From contig NZ_AZFZ01000005.1 of the NCBI RefSeq assembly GCF_001435895.1, positions 41,290 to 86,841 of the forward strand: DNA of 45,552 nucleotides. Direction: 5' to 3'. The notes under the pieces were generated by a model. That model was given only the letters and a program-made list of their open reading frames with translations, was not told where the DNA came from and ran no database searches. The stretch is from Lentilactobacillus parafarraginis DSM 18390 = JCM 14109 (GTDB lineage: Bacteria; Bacillota; Bacilli; Lactobacillales; Lactobacillaceae). Within the stretch, counting starts at the first letter, position 1; every line of letters begins with the position of its first letter. Below are positions 31,509 to 39,904 of the stretch, piece by piece. The position numbers were made by a program, and so were the translations under genes.

Positions 31509-31922
31509 TCACTCCTCCACACTTTGGATACTTGAGTTATTTAATAAATCCTTCAGAAATTCAGCTTCATCCCGTGTAAATTGTTGTGTGATTTCGCCTC
31601 GATCAACGTGTGGGTTACGTACTCCACAGATGAAATACCCACCACGATCATCTACTCGTCGAGATACATACTGTTGCCCATTACTACCAACCATGCCATT
31701 CATTTTTAAACGATATTTAGGAACGGATAATTCAACCTTTTCATGATTCAAGATTGCATCCACAACGTTAGCTAAATCATCGCGGTTAGAAATAGTCTCA
31801 TCATTGGCATATTTATCAATGAATTTGGCGAATTTAGCTATTCTCTTCCAATCAGAAATACTTTCTGCCATTGTGCTTTGGTACATATTGAACAATTCCT
31901 TATCAACAATCTTTACTGTCAT
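31509..31922 (-). CDS. phage protein of unknown function
   Basis: 137 residues, ATG 31922 behind GGAGGTAAATAA, which overlaps the stop of the nuclease gene. The first half is helical (YQSTMAESISDWKRIAKFAK). The second half (QQYVSRRVDDRGGYFICGV, then ITQQFTRDEAEFLKDLL) has the look of small phage accessory proteins that end in a substrate-like beta hairpin plus helix, similar to the end of DUF1642 proteins. No function can be assigned; membership in the early/middle operon is clear from spacing. Confidence 0.65.
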   Translation of the reverse strand: MTVKIVDKELFNMYQSTMAESISDWKRIAKFAKFIDKYANDETISNRDDLANVVDAILNHEKVELSVPKYRLKMNGMVGSNGQQYVSRRVDDRGGYFICGVRNPHVDRGEITQQFTRDEAEFLKDLLNNSSIQSVEE

Positions 31923-31924
31923 TT

Positions 31925-32332
31925 TTATTTACCTCCAATTATTTTTAACGCGTCATCTACAGAACGACAAACACCATATAACACTGGATATTGCTTAATA
32001 AATTTGGCAAACCGCTTCTGATCTTCACGTAACTTGCCTCGTTCATTTTTAACTTCAATCAAAATCATTTTTCCACTATGATGTTCAAAACCGGTAATAT
32101 CCGGCCAACCTTTCGGGAACAAAGCAATAATCCGATTATCTTTGGTAATAACCTTACCTGCATTGCTCCGACACACGGTGCAGTCATGACTTGATAACGC
32201 CATTAAAATCTCGTTTTGAATCTGATGTTCTGATTTGATTTTTATCACTCCCACAGGTTGTGAAGGATGTGAAAGATAATGTGAAGGATAAACAAATCGC
32301 TGTAATCCTTGTGCCAGTAATGGATTAGCCAT
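31925..32332 (-). CDS. VRR-NUC domain nuclease
   Basis: Protein of 135 residues with a PD-(D/E)XK-type VRR-NUC fold: EHQIQNEILMAL, then CRSNAGKV, FPKGWPDITGF with the metal aspartate, and MILIEVKNERGKLREDQKRF with the E-x-K pair. Such small nucleases lie next to phage replication genes and probably process branched or recombining DNA. No ATG or GTG in frame has a good ribosome site. The first 28 residues after ATG 32332 are encoded by the iteron-containing DNA, so the true start may be one of the GTG codons at 32254 or 32248. Confidence 0.85.
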   Translation of the reverse strand: MANPLLAQGLQRFVYPSHYLSHPSQPVGVIKIKSEHQIQNEILMALSSHDCTVCRSNAGKVITKDNRIIALFPKGWPDITGFEHHSGKMILIEVKNERGKLREDQKRFAKFIKQYPVLYGVCRSVDDALKIIGGK

Positions 32333-32515
32333 TATTTTTTACGTGTGAAGGATAAACCAAAATAAAGTGTTTACTATATATAGTCTTTCTTACTTTTTAT
32401 ATATATACTTTTGATGATTCATCCTTCACATAGGGTAAAAAGAGTAATAATACTTAGGGCGACAAGGGATTTCGAGTTTAATTTATCCTTCACTTATCCT
32501 TCACACATCCTTCAC
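32260..32515. repeat. inverted arrays of a 9-bp iteron: candidate replication origin
   Basis: GTGAAGGAT occurs at 32260-32268, 32281-32289 and 32345-32353, plus a one-mismatch copy at 32269-32277. Its inverse ATCCTTCAC occurs at 32421-32429, 32485-32493, 32496-32504 and 32507-32515. The last three are spaced by exactly 11 bp, one DNA turn. The two groups face each other across an AT-rich stretch (32354-32420, long TATATA runs) without a gene, directly after the primase-helicase stop. Iterons plus an AT-rich unwinding zone beside the initiator gene is the usual form of a theta origin. Which protein binds is unknown; the primase or DUF669 product are candidates. Confidence 0.7.
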
Positions 32516-32516
32516 A

Positions 32517-34820
32517 TCACTTAATCCAATTCATATTTGGACTAACTTTCAGCTTTATTCCTTGATAAACGTTCCCAACTCTGGAATGTTTCATCTCAAA
32601 CTTCTGTTTCATTTCACGTCCGAATTTCTGTTTGCTCATTGAGTATTCAGAATTTTCTTTCGACCAGGATTGATACTTTTTGAATAGTTCACCGGCTGGG
32701 GCACGATATTCATCACCCCGATCACAACAATCATCCACAAACAAACTCACAACATCCATCTCTTCACGGTATTGCCGACTGGCACGGGTAACGCTAATTG
32801 GTGGGTTTAATCCTTCGTGTTGCCACATTAGTGCTCCCTCAACAATCCAGTTAAGAATGCCCACAGATTCACGTTGCAGTTTGTACTTCAAATCCTTATC
32901 AACCTTTTCAACTGGAATTTGAACTTTAAATGGAATCAACATTAATCGCCGCCAAATACCATCATCGGTACCCCGAATAATTGGCTTGTGGTTGGTAGCC
33001 AACCACAATTTGAACTGTGGTTTAAACTCAAACTCTTTTCCGTAAAGGAACCGGGCAGTTACTTTATCACCACCGGTCAACTGCTTAACTAATCCTTCAT
33101 CCAATCTCACACCCTCATTTGGTTCACTTGATGTAACTAACCGGGCATTTTCCAGCCGGGCAATATCGGAATTAGCACCGGAATCATTCTGCTTCACCAT
33201 AATGGATTTAGCCTGCATCGATTTAGCATAGGTTCCGAGAATATCCGAAATCATATCAGTAAAAATACTTTTACCATTGCGACCATTACCGTAAAGAATA
33301 AACATCACCTGTTCTTTAATGCTGCCTGTGGATGAATAACCCACAGCTTTTTGAATGTAGTGAATTAATTCTTTGTCACCATCAAATATCTGATTTAAAA
33401 ACTCCGTCCATTCGGGGCAGTCGATATTATCGGTGTATTCCACACTAGCTTGCTGGGAAAACATTTTATCAATATCGTGGTTTTTCAGAATGCCGTTGGT
33501 TAAATCAATGTAGCCGTTGGCAGCATTTAGCAATGTAATATCCTTATCAAACTCGCCATGTAATACCGGCACTCGATGTTGCACCTCGTTTAACATGGCC
33601 CGCTTGGCACTGTTTGAACGGCTTTTTCTTAGAAAAGTACGCCAGGCGTTTTTAGCTTTTTCAGGATCGACATCAGCGGCAACCACCAACTTTTCATTTT
33701 TCATGTTGTTAACCGTCATATCAACGAATTGGGCTACTTTGCCTTCGTTATCCATTTCCCAATAACTGCCGTTATAGAAATACCAAGATTTATCAATATA
33801 GGAATATTTAACCAGCTTGCCGAACACATCCATGAATCGATCAGCATTTCCGGTATCATCCCACGAACGAGGGGGAATTTTCTTAGCCTTTTTGGTTTTG
33901 CCAAAATTGATAATGTACTTGTTTAACGGTTCTCGCTGTGGGTTAAAAGTTTCCTGGGTTTCGTTAATGGCTTTGTTCAGCAATCCAATTCCATACGTGG
34001 TTTTGCCGTGTTTCTCGTCATATTTTGGCCGCATCAAACTGGATTTTCTGAATATCTCATCCATTTTGTTAAAATCTCGTCCCGTCCAAAACGCTAAATC
34101 GTTGGCAAATGCCATATCCGCTTCACTCTGGGATGTATAGAAACCATCCCAACCGCCCTTCATAAACATCTTGAACCGTTTGCCGGTCTTACTTAATTCG
34201 GCTCGTCTAACAATTTCATCAATGGATAAATCATTCTTACGGATTGGCGTGTGGTTGGGCAATTTAACCACGTTATCTTTACCCAAGAATTTGGTGTACA
34301 TCAGTTTAATTACTTGCGGATCCGGGGCATTGATGTGATCCGCATATCTGCCAACCGTATTACCAGTTAACGCGAAGAATCGTCCGGACTCATACATTTC
34401 AACGTTGCCTTTGCGACGTCGATCACCAGGAATTTTGCCTTTAAAAATAGCATGAATCCCGGTACCGGATAAACTAATTTCAACATATGATTTTGTCATG
34501 GTTAATACATCACGAACGGTATTTTGTTGATAATCACCAGCTTTGAATCGATCCAGTTCATCGGCGATGTGGTCAATATCCAAGCCGACATAACCATTCG
34601 CAAAATAGAATGCCAACCCATCCATATCGTACGTTTTCAATGCTCTTAACGCCGTTTGGTAATCAGTCCAACTATTTGGATCATTTGTGCGCCCAGCGCC
34701 ACCATCGATTGCATTGTGGGGAATTTTCGTGTACTTGTTGCGTTCCGGCTTCCAAATCTTTTTGAAAAGCCCCCATTGTTTCAAGGCCCGCAACTCGTTT
34801 GGTATGTTTTCATATCTCAA
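32517..34820 (-). CDS. primase-helicase (AEP-type primase N-terminus, D5/P4-type helicase)
   Basis: Replication protein of 767 residues. The N-terminal 300 residues look like an archaeo-eukaryotic primase: GLDIDH near 77 (the metal D-x-D), SGTGIH near 117 and GRFFALTGN near 145. The C-terminal half is a D5-like SF3 helicase: CPEWTEFLNQIFDGD, Walker A GNGRNGKS near 510, ARLVTSSEPNEG, and FKLWLATNHKPIIRG. A winged-helix end follows (FGREMKQKFEMKH). It should open and prime the origin just downstream. The gene starts 18 bp after DUF669 and ends within the last iteron block. Confidence 0.88.
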   Translation of the reverse strand: MRYENIPNELRALKQWGLFKKIWKPERNKYTKIPHNAIDGGAGRTNDPNSWTDYQTALRALKTYDMDGLAFYFANGYVGLDIDHIADELDRFKAGDYQQNTVRDVLTMTKSYVEISLSGTGIHAIFKGKIPGDRRRKGNVEMYESGRFFALTGNTVGRYADHINAPDPQVIKLMYTKFLGKDNVVKLPNHTPIRKNDLSIDEIVRRAELSKTGKRFKMFMKGGWDGFYTSQSEADMAFANDLAFWTGRDFNKMDEIFRKSSLMRPKYDEKHGKTTYGIGLLNKAINETQETFNPQREPLNKYIINFGKTKKAKKIPPRSWDDTGNADRFMDVFGKLVKYSYIDKSWYFYNGSYWEMDNEGKVAQFVDMTVNNMKNEKLVVAADVDPEKAKNAWRTFLRKSRSNSAKRAMLNEVQHRVPVLHGEFDKDITLLNAANGYIDLTNGILKNHDIDKMFSQQASVEYTDNIDCPEWTEFLNQIFDGDKELIHYIQKAVGYSSTGSIKEQVMFILYGNGRNGKSIFTDMISDILGTYAKSMQAKSIMVKQNDSGANSDIARLENARLVTSSEPNEGVRLDEGLVKQLTGGDKVTARFLYGKEFEFKPQFKLWLATNHKPIIRGTDDGIWRRLMLIPFKVQIPVEKVDKDLKYKLQRESVGILNWIVEGALMWQHEGLNPPISVTRASRQYREEMDVVSLFVDDCCDRGDEYRAPAGELFKKYQSWSKENSEYSMSKQKFGREMKQKFEMKHSRVGNVYQGIKLKVSPNMNWIK

Positions 34821-34838
34821 TTTTTAATACCCCCGAAT

Positions 34839-35444
34839 TTAGAATGGTAAATCATCATCAGAAATATCAATCGAATCACCGGAATTGGCGAATGGATCAT
34901 TATTGGCCGCCGGTGCATTATTCTGTGGTTCACTATTTTCAGCGAATGGATTATTGCCATTTTTTTGATCTTTCCATACATGTGCCACTTTAGGAAAATC
35001 AGACTTTTCAAAATTCCACGGGGCTACTTGGTTAACATCTTTCTTTTCACCGTTGTAATCATCAACGCCTTTTTTGACATATACTTTTGCCGGGCGGTTG
35101 GCAATCGCTTTGGTAAAATCTTCGATTGAATTAATCGGTTGGCCTTCGGGGATGCCCACAGCTTCCAAAATGTATTGAAAACTCTTGGTATCGTATTGGT
35201 TCGTTTTTTTACGCTTCCAGTTATCCATAAATACATGGCGGTTTTGGTATTTGGCGTTTGTGTTTGCCAATGCCTTCACCCCGTTCAAATCGTTACGAAC
35301 GACTAAATCCAGTTGTAAGGATTCGGCACCACTCGGTGTTGCCTTTTCCTGTGCTGATTTGATTACCATTTCATAGGTACCTGTTGGCAGTGCCCCGTAA
35401 GTTTGGTGTTCATTGTTTGAGTAGTCTGTTGTAATAAAAGCCAT
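34839..35444 (-). CDS. DUF669 protein, likely single-strand DNA-binding
   Basis: 201 residues. An N-terminal OB-like domain (GALPTGTYEMVIKSAQEKAT, then LQLDLVVRNDLNGVKA and RHVFMDNWKRKK) is followed by an Asn/Pro-rich linker (NAPAANNDPFANSGD) and an acidic end, DISDDDLPF. That last peptide is like the C-terminal tip of bacterial SSB, which docks partner proteins. DUF669 genes are regularly found between the Sak4-like/helicase genes and the primase in Gram-positive phages and may stand in for SSB. The ATG at 35444 has AAGGAG upstream. Confidence 0.85.
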   Translation of the reverse strand: MAFITTDYSNNEHQTYGALPTGTYEMVIKSAQEKATPSGAESLQLDLVVRNDLNGVKALANTNAKYQNRHVFMDNWKRKKTNQYDTKSFQYILEAVGIPEGQPINSIEDFTKAIANRPAKVYVKKGVDDYNGEKKDVNQVAPWNFEKSDFPKVAHVWKDQKNGNNPFAENSEPQNNAPAANNDPFANSGDSIDISDDDLPF

Positions 35445-35458
35445 AGTTTGTTATCTCC

Positions 35459-36820
35459 TTATTTTTTGTTTAAAAGTCCCAATCGCTTACCCTGCATATA
35501 GGCCCAACCGGGCTTATATCCACGGGCTTTTGCAATCTGATATAATTCGCTCATATTCTGGGCATTTTCCGGTTTCATCTTGCCGAGCTTAACAGTTGTG
35601 TAGTCGGTAGTTAATTTGAACTCACCAACTTTTTCAAGTTGTTTAGTGGCATCCACATCCATTTGTTCGGTTTCAACTTGAATTTCTTTCCCGCATTGTG
35701 GGCAAACATGGCACTGGGCGGGAATTACTGCCCAACAATGGGGGCATGTTTTAATCGGCGTTGACGTTGTATTATTGCTTCGTTTTTTCTTAGGTCGTCC
35801 TTCAAGGCTCCATTGTCGTGGAGTATCAGGCAGACCAAAACGGGTATAGTTAGCTGCATGATCAATGATAGTGGCCATTTTATTTGGCAAATATCGCATA
35901 CAACGCATTGTTGCTTGAATATCAAATACCAAGCTTTCAGTTGGCCGTGCGATTACACAACACGTACACTCTTTGACGTCATATCCTTCATCAACCAATC
36001 CAAAGTTACATAGAACAGTGATCTTTCCCTTTCTAAAATCACTCATAATACGTTTTCTTTCGTCACTAGGAGTTTTAGAATCACAATGTTTTGCACTGAT
36101 ACCCGCTTTTCTAAATTCAGCCGCAATTTGTTTGCTATGTTGAGTATCATGAGCATAAACAATGGTTCGCTGTCCAAATGCTTTATCCATCCAAGTTTTA
36201 ACAATATCGCCATACAGAGTGGGCTTTGCTGAATCACTAACAGATTGATTGGTATAATCGCCAGTGCTTGATTTCTTTAGCTTTTCGTCATTAAACAATG
36301 TCACACTGTAGTATTTATATGGGCTTAGTTTTTTGTGTTCAATTAACCACTTAACCGTGGGGCCTTTGACCATAGCAGAATAAATATCGTCAAACCCTGC
36401 TCCGTTCATTCGCCACGGACTGCCTGAGAATCCAAGCCTAGGAACATCCGAATAGTATTTAAAAATTTTTAAATATGTTTTTGCCCGACTATGTTGCGAT
36501 TCATCGCAAATAATTAAGTTTGGTTTAGGCAAGTGATCTAATCGATTAGCAACTTTGCCCACTGTCATGATTGTGCAATTCATCAAATCAACATCTTGTT
36601 TCTGAAAAGATTGGGTTATTTGATTCACGAGTTCCTGTCTGTGGACGAAAAACATGACTTGTCCACCTTTAGCAACTGTTAATCTGGCAATTTCTGCAAT
36701 AATAACTGACTTACCACTTCCTGGTGGTGAAACAATTAAAACACCATGATTGCCTTCAGCAAGCTTTTGACGGGTTTCGTCTACTAATCGTTGTTGATAA
36801 TCAAATAATTTAAATGGCAA
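35459..36820 (-). CDS. SF2 DEAD/DEAH-like helicase with zinc ribbon
   Basis: Helicase of 453 residues. Motif I is SPPGSGKS (31-38), motif Ia region FFVHRQELVNQI, motif II IICDESQHS (a DESQ box), motif III GFSGSPWRM, with helicase C-terminal motifs TIVYAHDTQHS, VDEGYDVKECTCCVI and RPTESLVFDIQATMRCMRY. Near 370-390 two Cys pairs (CPHCW and CPQCGKE) form a probable zinc ribbon. It probably remodels replication or recombination intermediates together with the Sak4-like ATPase coded 2 bp upstream and the DUF669 protein downstream. Confidence 0.9.
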   Translation of the reverse strand: MPFKLFDYQQRLVDETRQKLAEGNHGVLIVSPPGSGKSVIIAEIARLTVAKGGQVMFFVHRQELVNQITQSFQKQDVDLMNCTIMTVGKVANRLDHLPKPNLIICDESQHSRAKTYLKIFKYYSDVPRLGFSGSPWRMNGAGFDDIYSAMVKGPTVKWLIEHKKLSPYKYYSVTLFNDEKLKKSSTGDYTNQSVSDSAKPTLYGDIVKTWMDKAFGQRTIVYAHDTQHSKQIAAEFRKAGISAKHCDSKTPSDERKRIMSDFRKGKITVLCNFGLVDEGYDVKECTCCVIARPTESLVFDIQATMRCMRYLPNKMATIIDHAANYTRFGLPDTPRQWSLEGRPKKKRSNNTTSTPIKTCPHCWAVIPAQCHVCPQCGKEIQVETEQMDVDATKQLEKVGEFKLTTDYTTVKLGKMKPENAQNMSELYQIAKARGYKPGWAYMQGKRLGLLNKK

Positions 36821-36822
36821 TA

Positions 36823-37500
36823 CTATTCACCGCCAAACATAAATAAGTCCTTAGCAGCACACATGGTTCGATTGTCCAAACGATTTTTGGCATAAATCGA
36901 GTCATTTCCTTGCAGCATAACGCCACGACCGTTAGTCTTCGGATTAATAATCAACCGACCAACCACATCACATAATCCCAACATTCCGTCCATCACGCTT
37001 TGACGAATTTCGGGTGCATATTGATTAAATTGTTGACCATTTTCAGTGGTAATCTGGCGTTGCGTCTCCCAAGCTGTAGTTAATACATTAACTGGCAACG
37101 CGTAGATAGCAGTCATTACTCTCGAAAAATAATTAGTCCACTGTGAATAATCCTGCAATTCATTTGAGATGCCATTATGGCTACCCTTACCCTTTTCCAC
37201 AAACCAATCTTTTTCAAAGCTTGACACATTATCAATAACTAAATTGTCGTAACCAACAATCAATTCTGATGCCTGTTCAAGATACTGCTTCATGTCTTCT
37301 TCGGGGTGAGTTCGATCCATTTCATCGACTGTAACGTTGCTAATGCCAGCTAATACTTTAGCGGAGTTATCCAAATCAAAAATTCTAGTTTTACCAGGTA
37401 AATATTTAACACAAGTTGTTTTCCCAGTTCCGGGTTTAGCATATAGAATGACTCGCCAATTCAAGGTTCGCTGCAAATCTTTAGCTTCAATCGTCTTCAT
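36823..37500 (-). CDS. Sak4-like RecA-fold ATPase (AAA_24)
   Basis: 225-residue ATPase with Walker A YAKPGTGKTT (20-29) and Walker B region YDNLVIDNVSSFE. It matches the phage nucleotide-binding proteins called Sak4, single-strand annealing or RecA-like recombinases. The C-terminal half (LPVNVLTTAWETQRQITTEN, then LIINPKTNGRGVMLQGND) is typical of the group. It lies between DUF1351 and the helicase with gaps of 2 bp each, so they form one recombination unit. Recombinase activity is inferred from the family. Confidence 0.85.
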   Translation of the reverse strand: MKTIEAKDLQRTLNWRVILYAKPGTGKTTCVKYLPGKTRIFDLDNSAKVLAGISNVTVDEMDRTHPEEDMKQYLEQASELIVGYDNLVIDNVSSFEKDWFVEKGKGSHNGISNELQDYSQWTNYFSRVMTAIYALPVNVLTTAWETQRQITTENGQQFNQYAPEIRQSVMDGMLGLCDVVGRLIINPKTNGRGVMLQGNDSIYAKNRLDNRTMCAAKDLFMFGGE

Positions 37501-37502
37501 GA

Positions 37503-38360
37503 TTAAGCACCTACTCTTTGATAACGAATTTGGTTACTATCCATGAAAGCCCTCAACAGTTTCATTTGTGGAATTGTTGCCGTTATTTTTAAAGACACTG
37601 AATGGGAAACAACTTCGCCAGTGTTGGTATCAATCGTTTTACCTTTCTGCTGAACTTGATGTGTTTGTGCTTCCGCTGCTTGCGCTTCCAGAGTCTGCTG
37701 TTTTTGTTGATTTAGATTGACCTGATGATCAATTGCTGTAATTAAATAATTAACATCCTGGCCTTGCTTTAATTGATCAATCCAACCAGCTGGATCAATG
37801 TGATAAGCTTGAGCATATTTAGTAATGGTTTTAATGCCTGCTTCCAAATCATCGTGCTTCTTTTTGACATAACCCATCACGTCAGCAATGCCTTCGGTTA
37901 CTTTCTTTTTAGTGGTGGTTTTATTTAACCAAGTAGGATCAATATCAATTTCGCTTGGTTCAACATGATAATTAGGTGCCATTTCAGCAATCAGAGCATT
38001 AACATGCTTCAAACGAAGCTGACGCTGCTGCTCTTCCAATTCTTTTAGCCCAGCGTCAATTGGGTTAATCGATGAATCTAAAGTGGCTTCTAAGTCTTTA
38101 ATTTGAGCTGCAAACCGTTGATATGGTTCAGCATATTTTTTTCTAATTTCCTTACGTTTATCATCAAGAGCTTGCTTCAATTTCCGAAGCTCTGCCCGGC
38201 TAGACTTTGATTCTTTTTCTGTGGAAGCTGTTACTGCCATTCCTTGATATTTATTGGCATATGCTTCTACAGCTGTTTTTAATTGATCAAAATTATTAAT
38301 TGTAATCACAGGTAGCTGATAGTCAATCGTGTATTCTGGTAGGGATAATTCATTTGCCAT
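37503..38360 (-). CDS. DUF1351 protein, recombination-associated
   Basis: 285 residues, recognised as DUF1351 by sequence and position before the Sak4-like gene. It has a long coiled coil (SRAELRKLKQALDDKRKEIR, EELEEQQRQLRLKH pattern around 120), a middle globular region (DPTWLNKTTTKKKVTEGIAD) and a C-terminal domain of SLKITATIPQMKLLRAFMDS type, ending near IRYQRVG. The function is unknown, but its constant link to single-strand annealing or RecA-like genes suggests a partner in recombination. ATG 38360 follows GGAGGTAAATATAA. Confidence 0.85.
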   Translation of the reverse strand: MANELSLPEYTIDYQLPVITINNFDQLKTAVEAYANKYQGMAVTASTEKESKSSRAELRKLKQALDDKRKEIRKKYAEPYQRFAAQIKDLEATLDSSINPIDAGLKELEEQQRQLRLKHVNALIAEMAPNYHVEPSEIDIDPTWLNKTTTKKKVTEGIADVMGYVKKKHDDLEAGIKTITKYAQAYHIDPAGWIDQLKQGQDVNYLITAIDHQVNLNQQKQQTLEAQAAEAQTHQVQQKGKTIDTNTGEVVSHSVSLKITATIPQMKLLRAFMDSNQIRYQRVGA

Positions 38361-38379
38361 TTATATTTACCTCCATCTT

Positions 38380-38649
38380 TTAATGTAAATAGTGTCGTTG
38401 ATCAATTGAATTCTTCATTTCTGCAATTTCTTTTCTTTTAGATTTTGTGATTCTGCCACAGATTAATCTAATTGGTTCGGGATAAATTGGGACTCGTTCT
38501 TTCCGCTTCTTCATAAAATCCTTGTCGGTCCCAGTTACGACGTAAGTCGGATACTTTATGCTGAGCTTTCGCATAACGTCGGCACGAGAGACACCAGTTT
38601 CTAATATTTGGGAATCCATTACACCAACTGCTTTCCAAAATTTAGTCAT
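38380..38649 (-). CDS. small basic phage protein, unknown
   Basis: 89 residues, basic (KRKERVPIYPEPIRLICGR, then KSKRKEIAEMK). ATG 38647-38649 overlaps the upstream stop (TAATG), with GAGGTGG upstream. The segment SRADVMRKLSIKYPTYVVTGT could be a small DNA-binding unit, but no family is recognised. It belongs to the early operon. Confidence 0.65.
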   Translation of the reverse strand: MTKFWKAVGVMDSQILETGVSRADVMRKLSIKYPTYVVTGTDKDFMKKRKERVPIYPEPIRLICGRITKSKRKEIAEMKNSIDQRHYLH

Positions 38650-38807
38650 TATTCCACCTCGTGATGTAAAATATATTCAGATAGTCGTTGTTTTTCTTTA
38701 TCTAGGATAAAGAAATATGCCAACAAGCTATGATCGTTTTCCACGGGTGTGCGTCCAATAATCATATTCAAACGTTTGATACGGTTCTGTATTGTTAATG
38801 TTTTCAT
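38649..38807 (-). CDS. small early phage protein, unknown
   Basis: 52 residues (MKTLTIQNRIKRLNMIIGRT at the start, then LLAYFFILDKEKQRLSEYIL). The start ATG 38807 has GGAGGG 7 nt upstream and the stop overlaps the next ATG (TAATG), so it is clearly part of the translated operon. It is helical and basic at the N-terminus. No function known. Confidence 0.65.
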   Translation of the reverse strand: MKTLTIQNRIKRLNMIIGRTPVENDHSLLAYFFILDKEKQRLSEYILHHEVE

Positions 38808-38824
38808 TCTGATGACCCTCCAGG

Positions 38825-38873
38825 TGTTATAATATTAGTAGTTATAGTCCACCCATTTGCGGCAGTGGGCTAT
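38825..38873 (+). promoter_or_regulatory. plus-strand promoter and leader hairpin for the YozE-like gene
   Basis: TGTTATAAT (38825-38833) is an extended -10 box without a clear -35. The presumed leader contains a 9-bp hairpin, arms 38844-38852 and 38865-38873 (one wobble). A second TATAAT at 38882-38887 lies too close to the ribosome site to matter. The direction is opposite to the surrounding early operon. Confidence 0.5.
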
Positions 38874-38904
38874 TTAGTGCATATAATTAAGGTGGTGAAT
38901 TTTT

Positions 38905-39117
38905 ATGGATTTTTACAATTGGTTAATGCGCTTTAAAGACGTTAGCTTACCAGTTGGTGATGTAGCAAGAGAAATAAGATCTGATAGATCGTTTCCTAAG
39001 GGAAATTTAGATTGGAAACATTTAAAAGAATATCTTAAGTCAATTGGTTTTTCAGATTCCAAATTAGAAATTGTTAAAAACGTCTTCAACTATTATCTAG
39101 CGGAGAAAAGTCGCTAA
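38905..39117 (+). CDS. YozE-like SAM-fold protein
   Basis: 70 residues with the pattern of the YozE SAM-like family: FYNWLMRFKDVSLPVGDVAR, then DRSFPKGNLDWKHLKEYLKS. These are small all-helical proteins of unknown function found in Bacillales and Lactobacillales and in some phages. AAGGTGGTGA lies upstream of ATG 38905, and it has its own promoter. It is one of only two genes on the plus strand within the leftward early region. Its last 32 bp overlap the convergent gene 39086-39280. It could be expressed in the lysogen. Confidence 0.8.
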   Translation: MDFYNWLMRFKDVSLPVGDVAREIRSDRSFPKGNLDWKHLKEYLKSIGFSDSKLEIVKNVFNYYLAEKSR

Positions 39118-39280
39118 TTAATAAAATCCAGTAATCATTTGGAAGCTTCATATTTTCTTGGCCATATTTGCCTCGTATTTCAGTATTGGCATAAAGGCCA
39201 CCATGGAACAGTTGGGCTTCCTTTCTTTTTCTTAATTCACCTATTAATTCAGATGTCGAATACTTTTGCAATTTATTCAT
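39086..39280 (-). CDS. small phage protein, unknown
   Basis: 64 residues: MNKLQKYSTSELIGELRKRK, then AQLFHGGLYANTEIRGK and DYWILLISDF. The S-T-x-E-L-x-x-E-L-x-x-R start is common among small phage proteins, but no function is known. AAAGGA lies 9-10 nt before ATG 39280. The end overlaps the convergent YozE-like gene. Confidence 0.65.
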   Translation of the reverse strand: MNKLQKYSTSELIGELRKRKEAQLFHGGLYANTEIRGKYGQENMKLPNDYWILLISDFSPLDNS

Positions 39281-39302
39281 CGATATGATTCCTTTCTATT
39301 TT

Positions 39303-39383
39303 TTAGTGACGCCCAGTTGGTATAAAGTATTCAATGACCAAGGCTACCAAAAATAATAAAATTAGTACTTCCAAAGATTCCAT
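39303..39383 (-). CDS. 26-residue single-helix membrane peptide
   Basis: MESLEVLILLFLVALVIEYF followed by IPTGRH. The ATG overlaps the stop of the upstream small gene (TAATG) and an AAGGGG lies upstream, so translation is likely. It is essentially one membrane helix. Such mini-proteins are frequent in early regions of Lactobacillus phages; function unknown. Confidence 0.5.
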   Translation of the reverse strand: MESLEVLILLFLVALVIEYFIPTGRH

Positions 39384-39508
39384 TAATCAAACCACCCCTT
39401 CCAAAAGGTTTTTGGATTCGCTTTATACTTCATATACTCAGTCCCAACCCAAAAACCAATCGCACTAAAAATTACATAGTCTAACCACTGTGGTAAAATT
39501 AGAACCAT
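39383..39508 (-). CDS. 41-residue membrane protein
   Basis: MVLILPQWLDYVIFSAIGFW, then GTEYMKYKANPKTFWKGWFD. One membrane helix and a basic/aromatic end. The ribosome site AAGGAGG, 7 nt before ATG 39508, is excellent. It is coupled to the next mini-gene by TAATG. Function unknown; superinfection exclusion is one possibility for small membrane proteins of temperate phages, without direct evidence here. Confidence 0.6.
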   Translation of the reverse strand: MVLILPQWLDYVIFSAIGFWVGTEYMKYKANPKTFWKGWFD

Positions 39509-39520
39509 TTTTATACCTCC

Positions 39521-39847
39521 TTACCAGTTAAATTCATTCCAATGATCTTCCAAAAACTGTTGCATTCTGGTAGCTTTAAATAGCCACGGACTACCTTTAC
39601 TTCCACGATGAATCAACTCTCCGCGATCAATCATTGTTTGTATTTCTCTTGAATATTTTGGATTTTCCAAGAAATTTTCTTTTAACCATTGTGGTGATTT
39701 GTTCCCACACCATTTACGAAGATCGTTTAAATTCCAAGTCCGTCCAAAGGTTGATTCCCGTTTTAACTTTTGGTAATCTTCCTTATTTATCAATTCAAAA
39801 TTATCAGGAATTTGAATTGATACTTTAGCACTAATGACTTGAGACAT
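39521..39847 (-). CDS. DUF771-like phage protein
   Basis: 108 residues, recognised as DUF771-like: VSIQIPDNFELINKEDYQKL at the N-terminus, then TWNLNDLRKWCGNKSPQWLK and GSPWLFKATRMQQFLEDHW. The family is restricted to phages and early operons of lactic acid bacteria and staphylococci; its winged-helix-like second half suggests DNA binding, but the role is not known. ATG 39847 follows AAAGGAAGTGA. Confidence 0.78.
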   Translation of the reverse strand: MSQVISAKVSIQIPDNFELINKEDYQKLKRESTFGRTWNLNDLRKWCGNKSPQWLKENFLENPKYSREIQTMIDRGELIHRGSKGSPWLFKATRMQQFLEDHWNEFNW

Positions 39848-39904
39848 TTTGTCACTTCCTTTAGTTGTATACTTGAGTTATTCCAATTGATTGAGGTGAA
39901 AATT

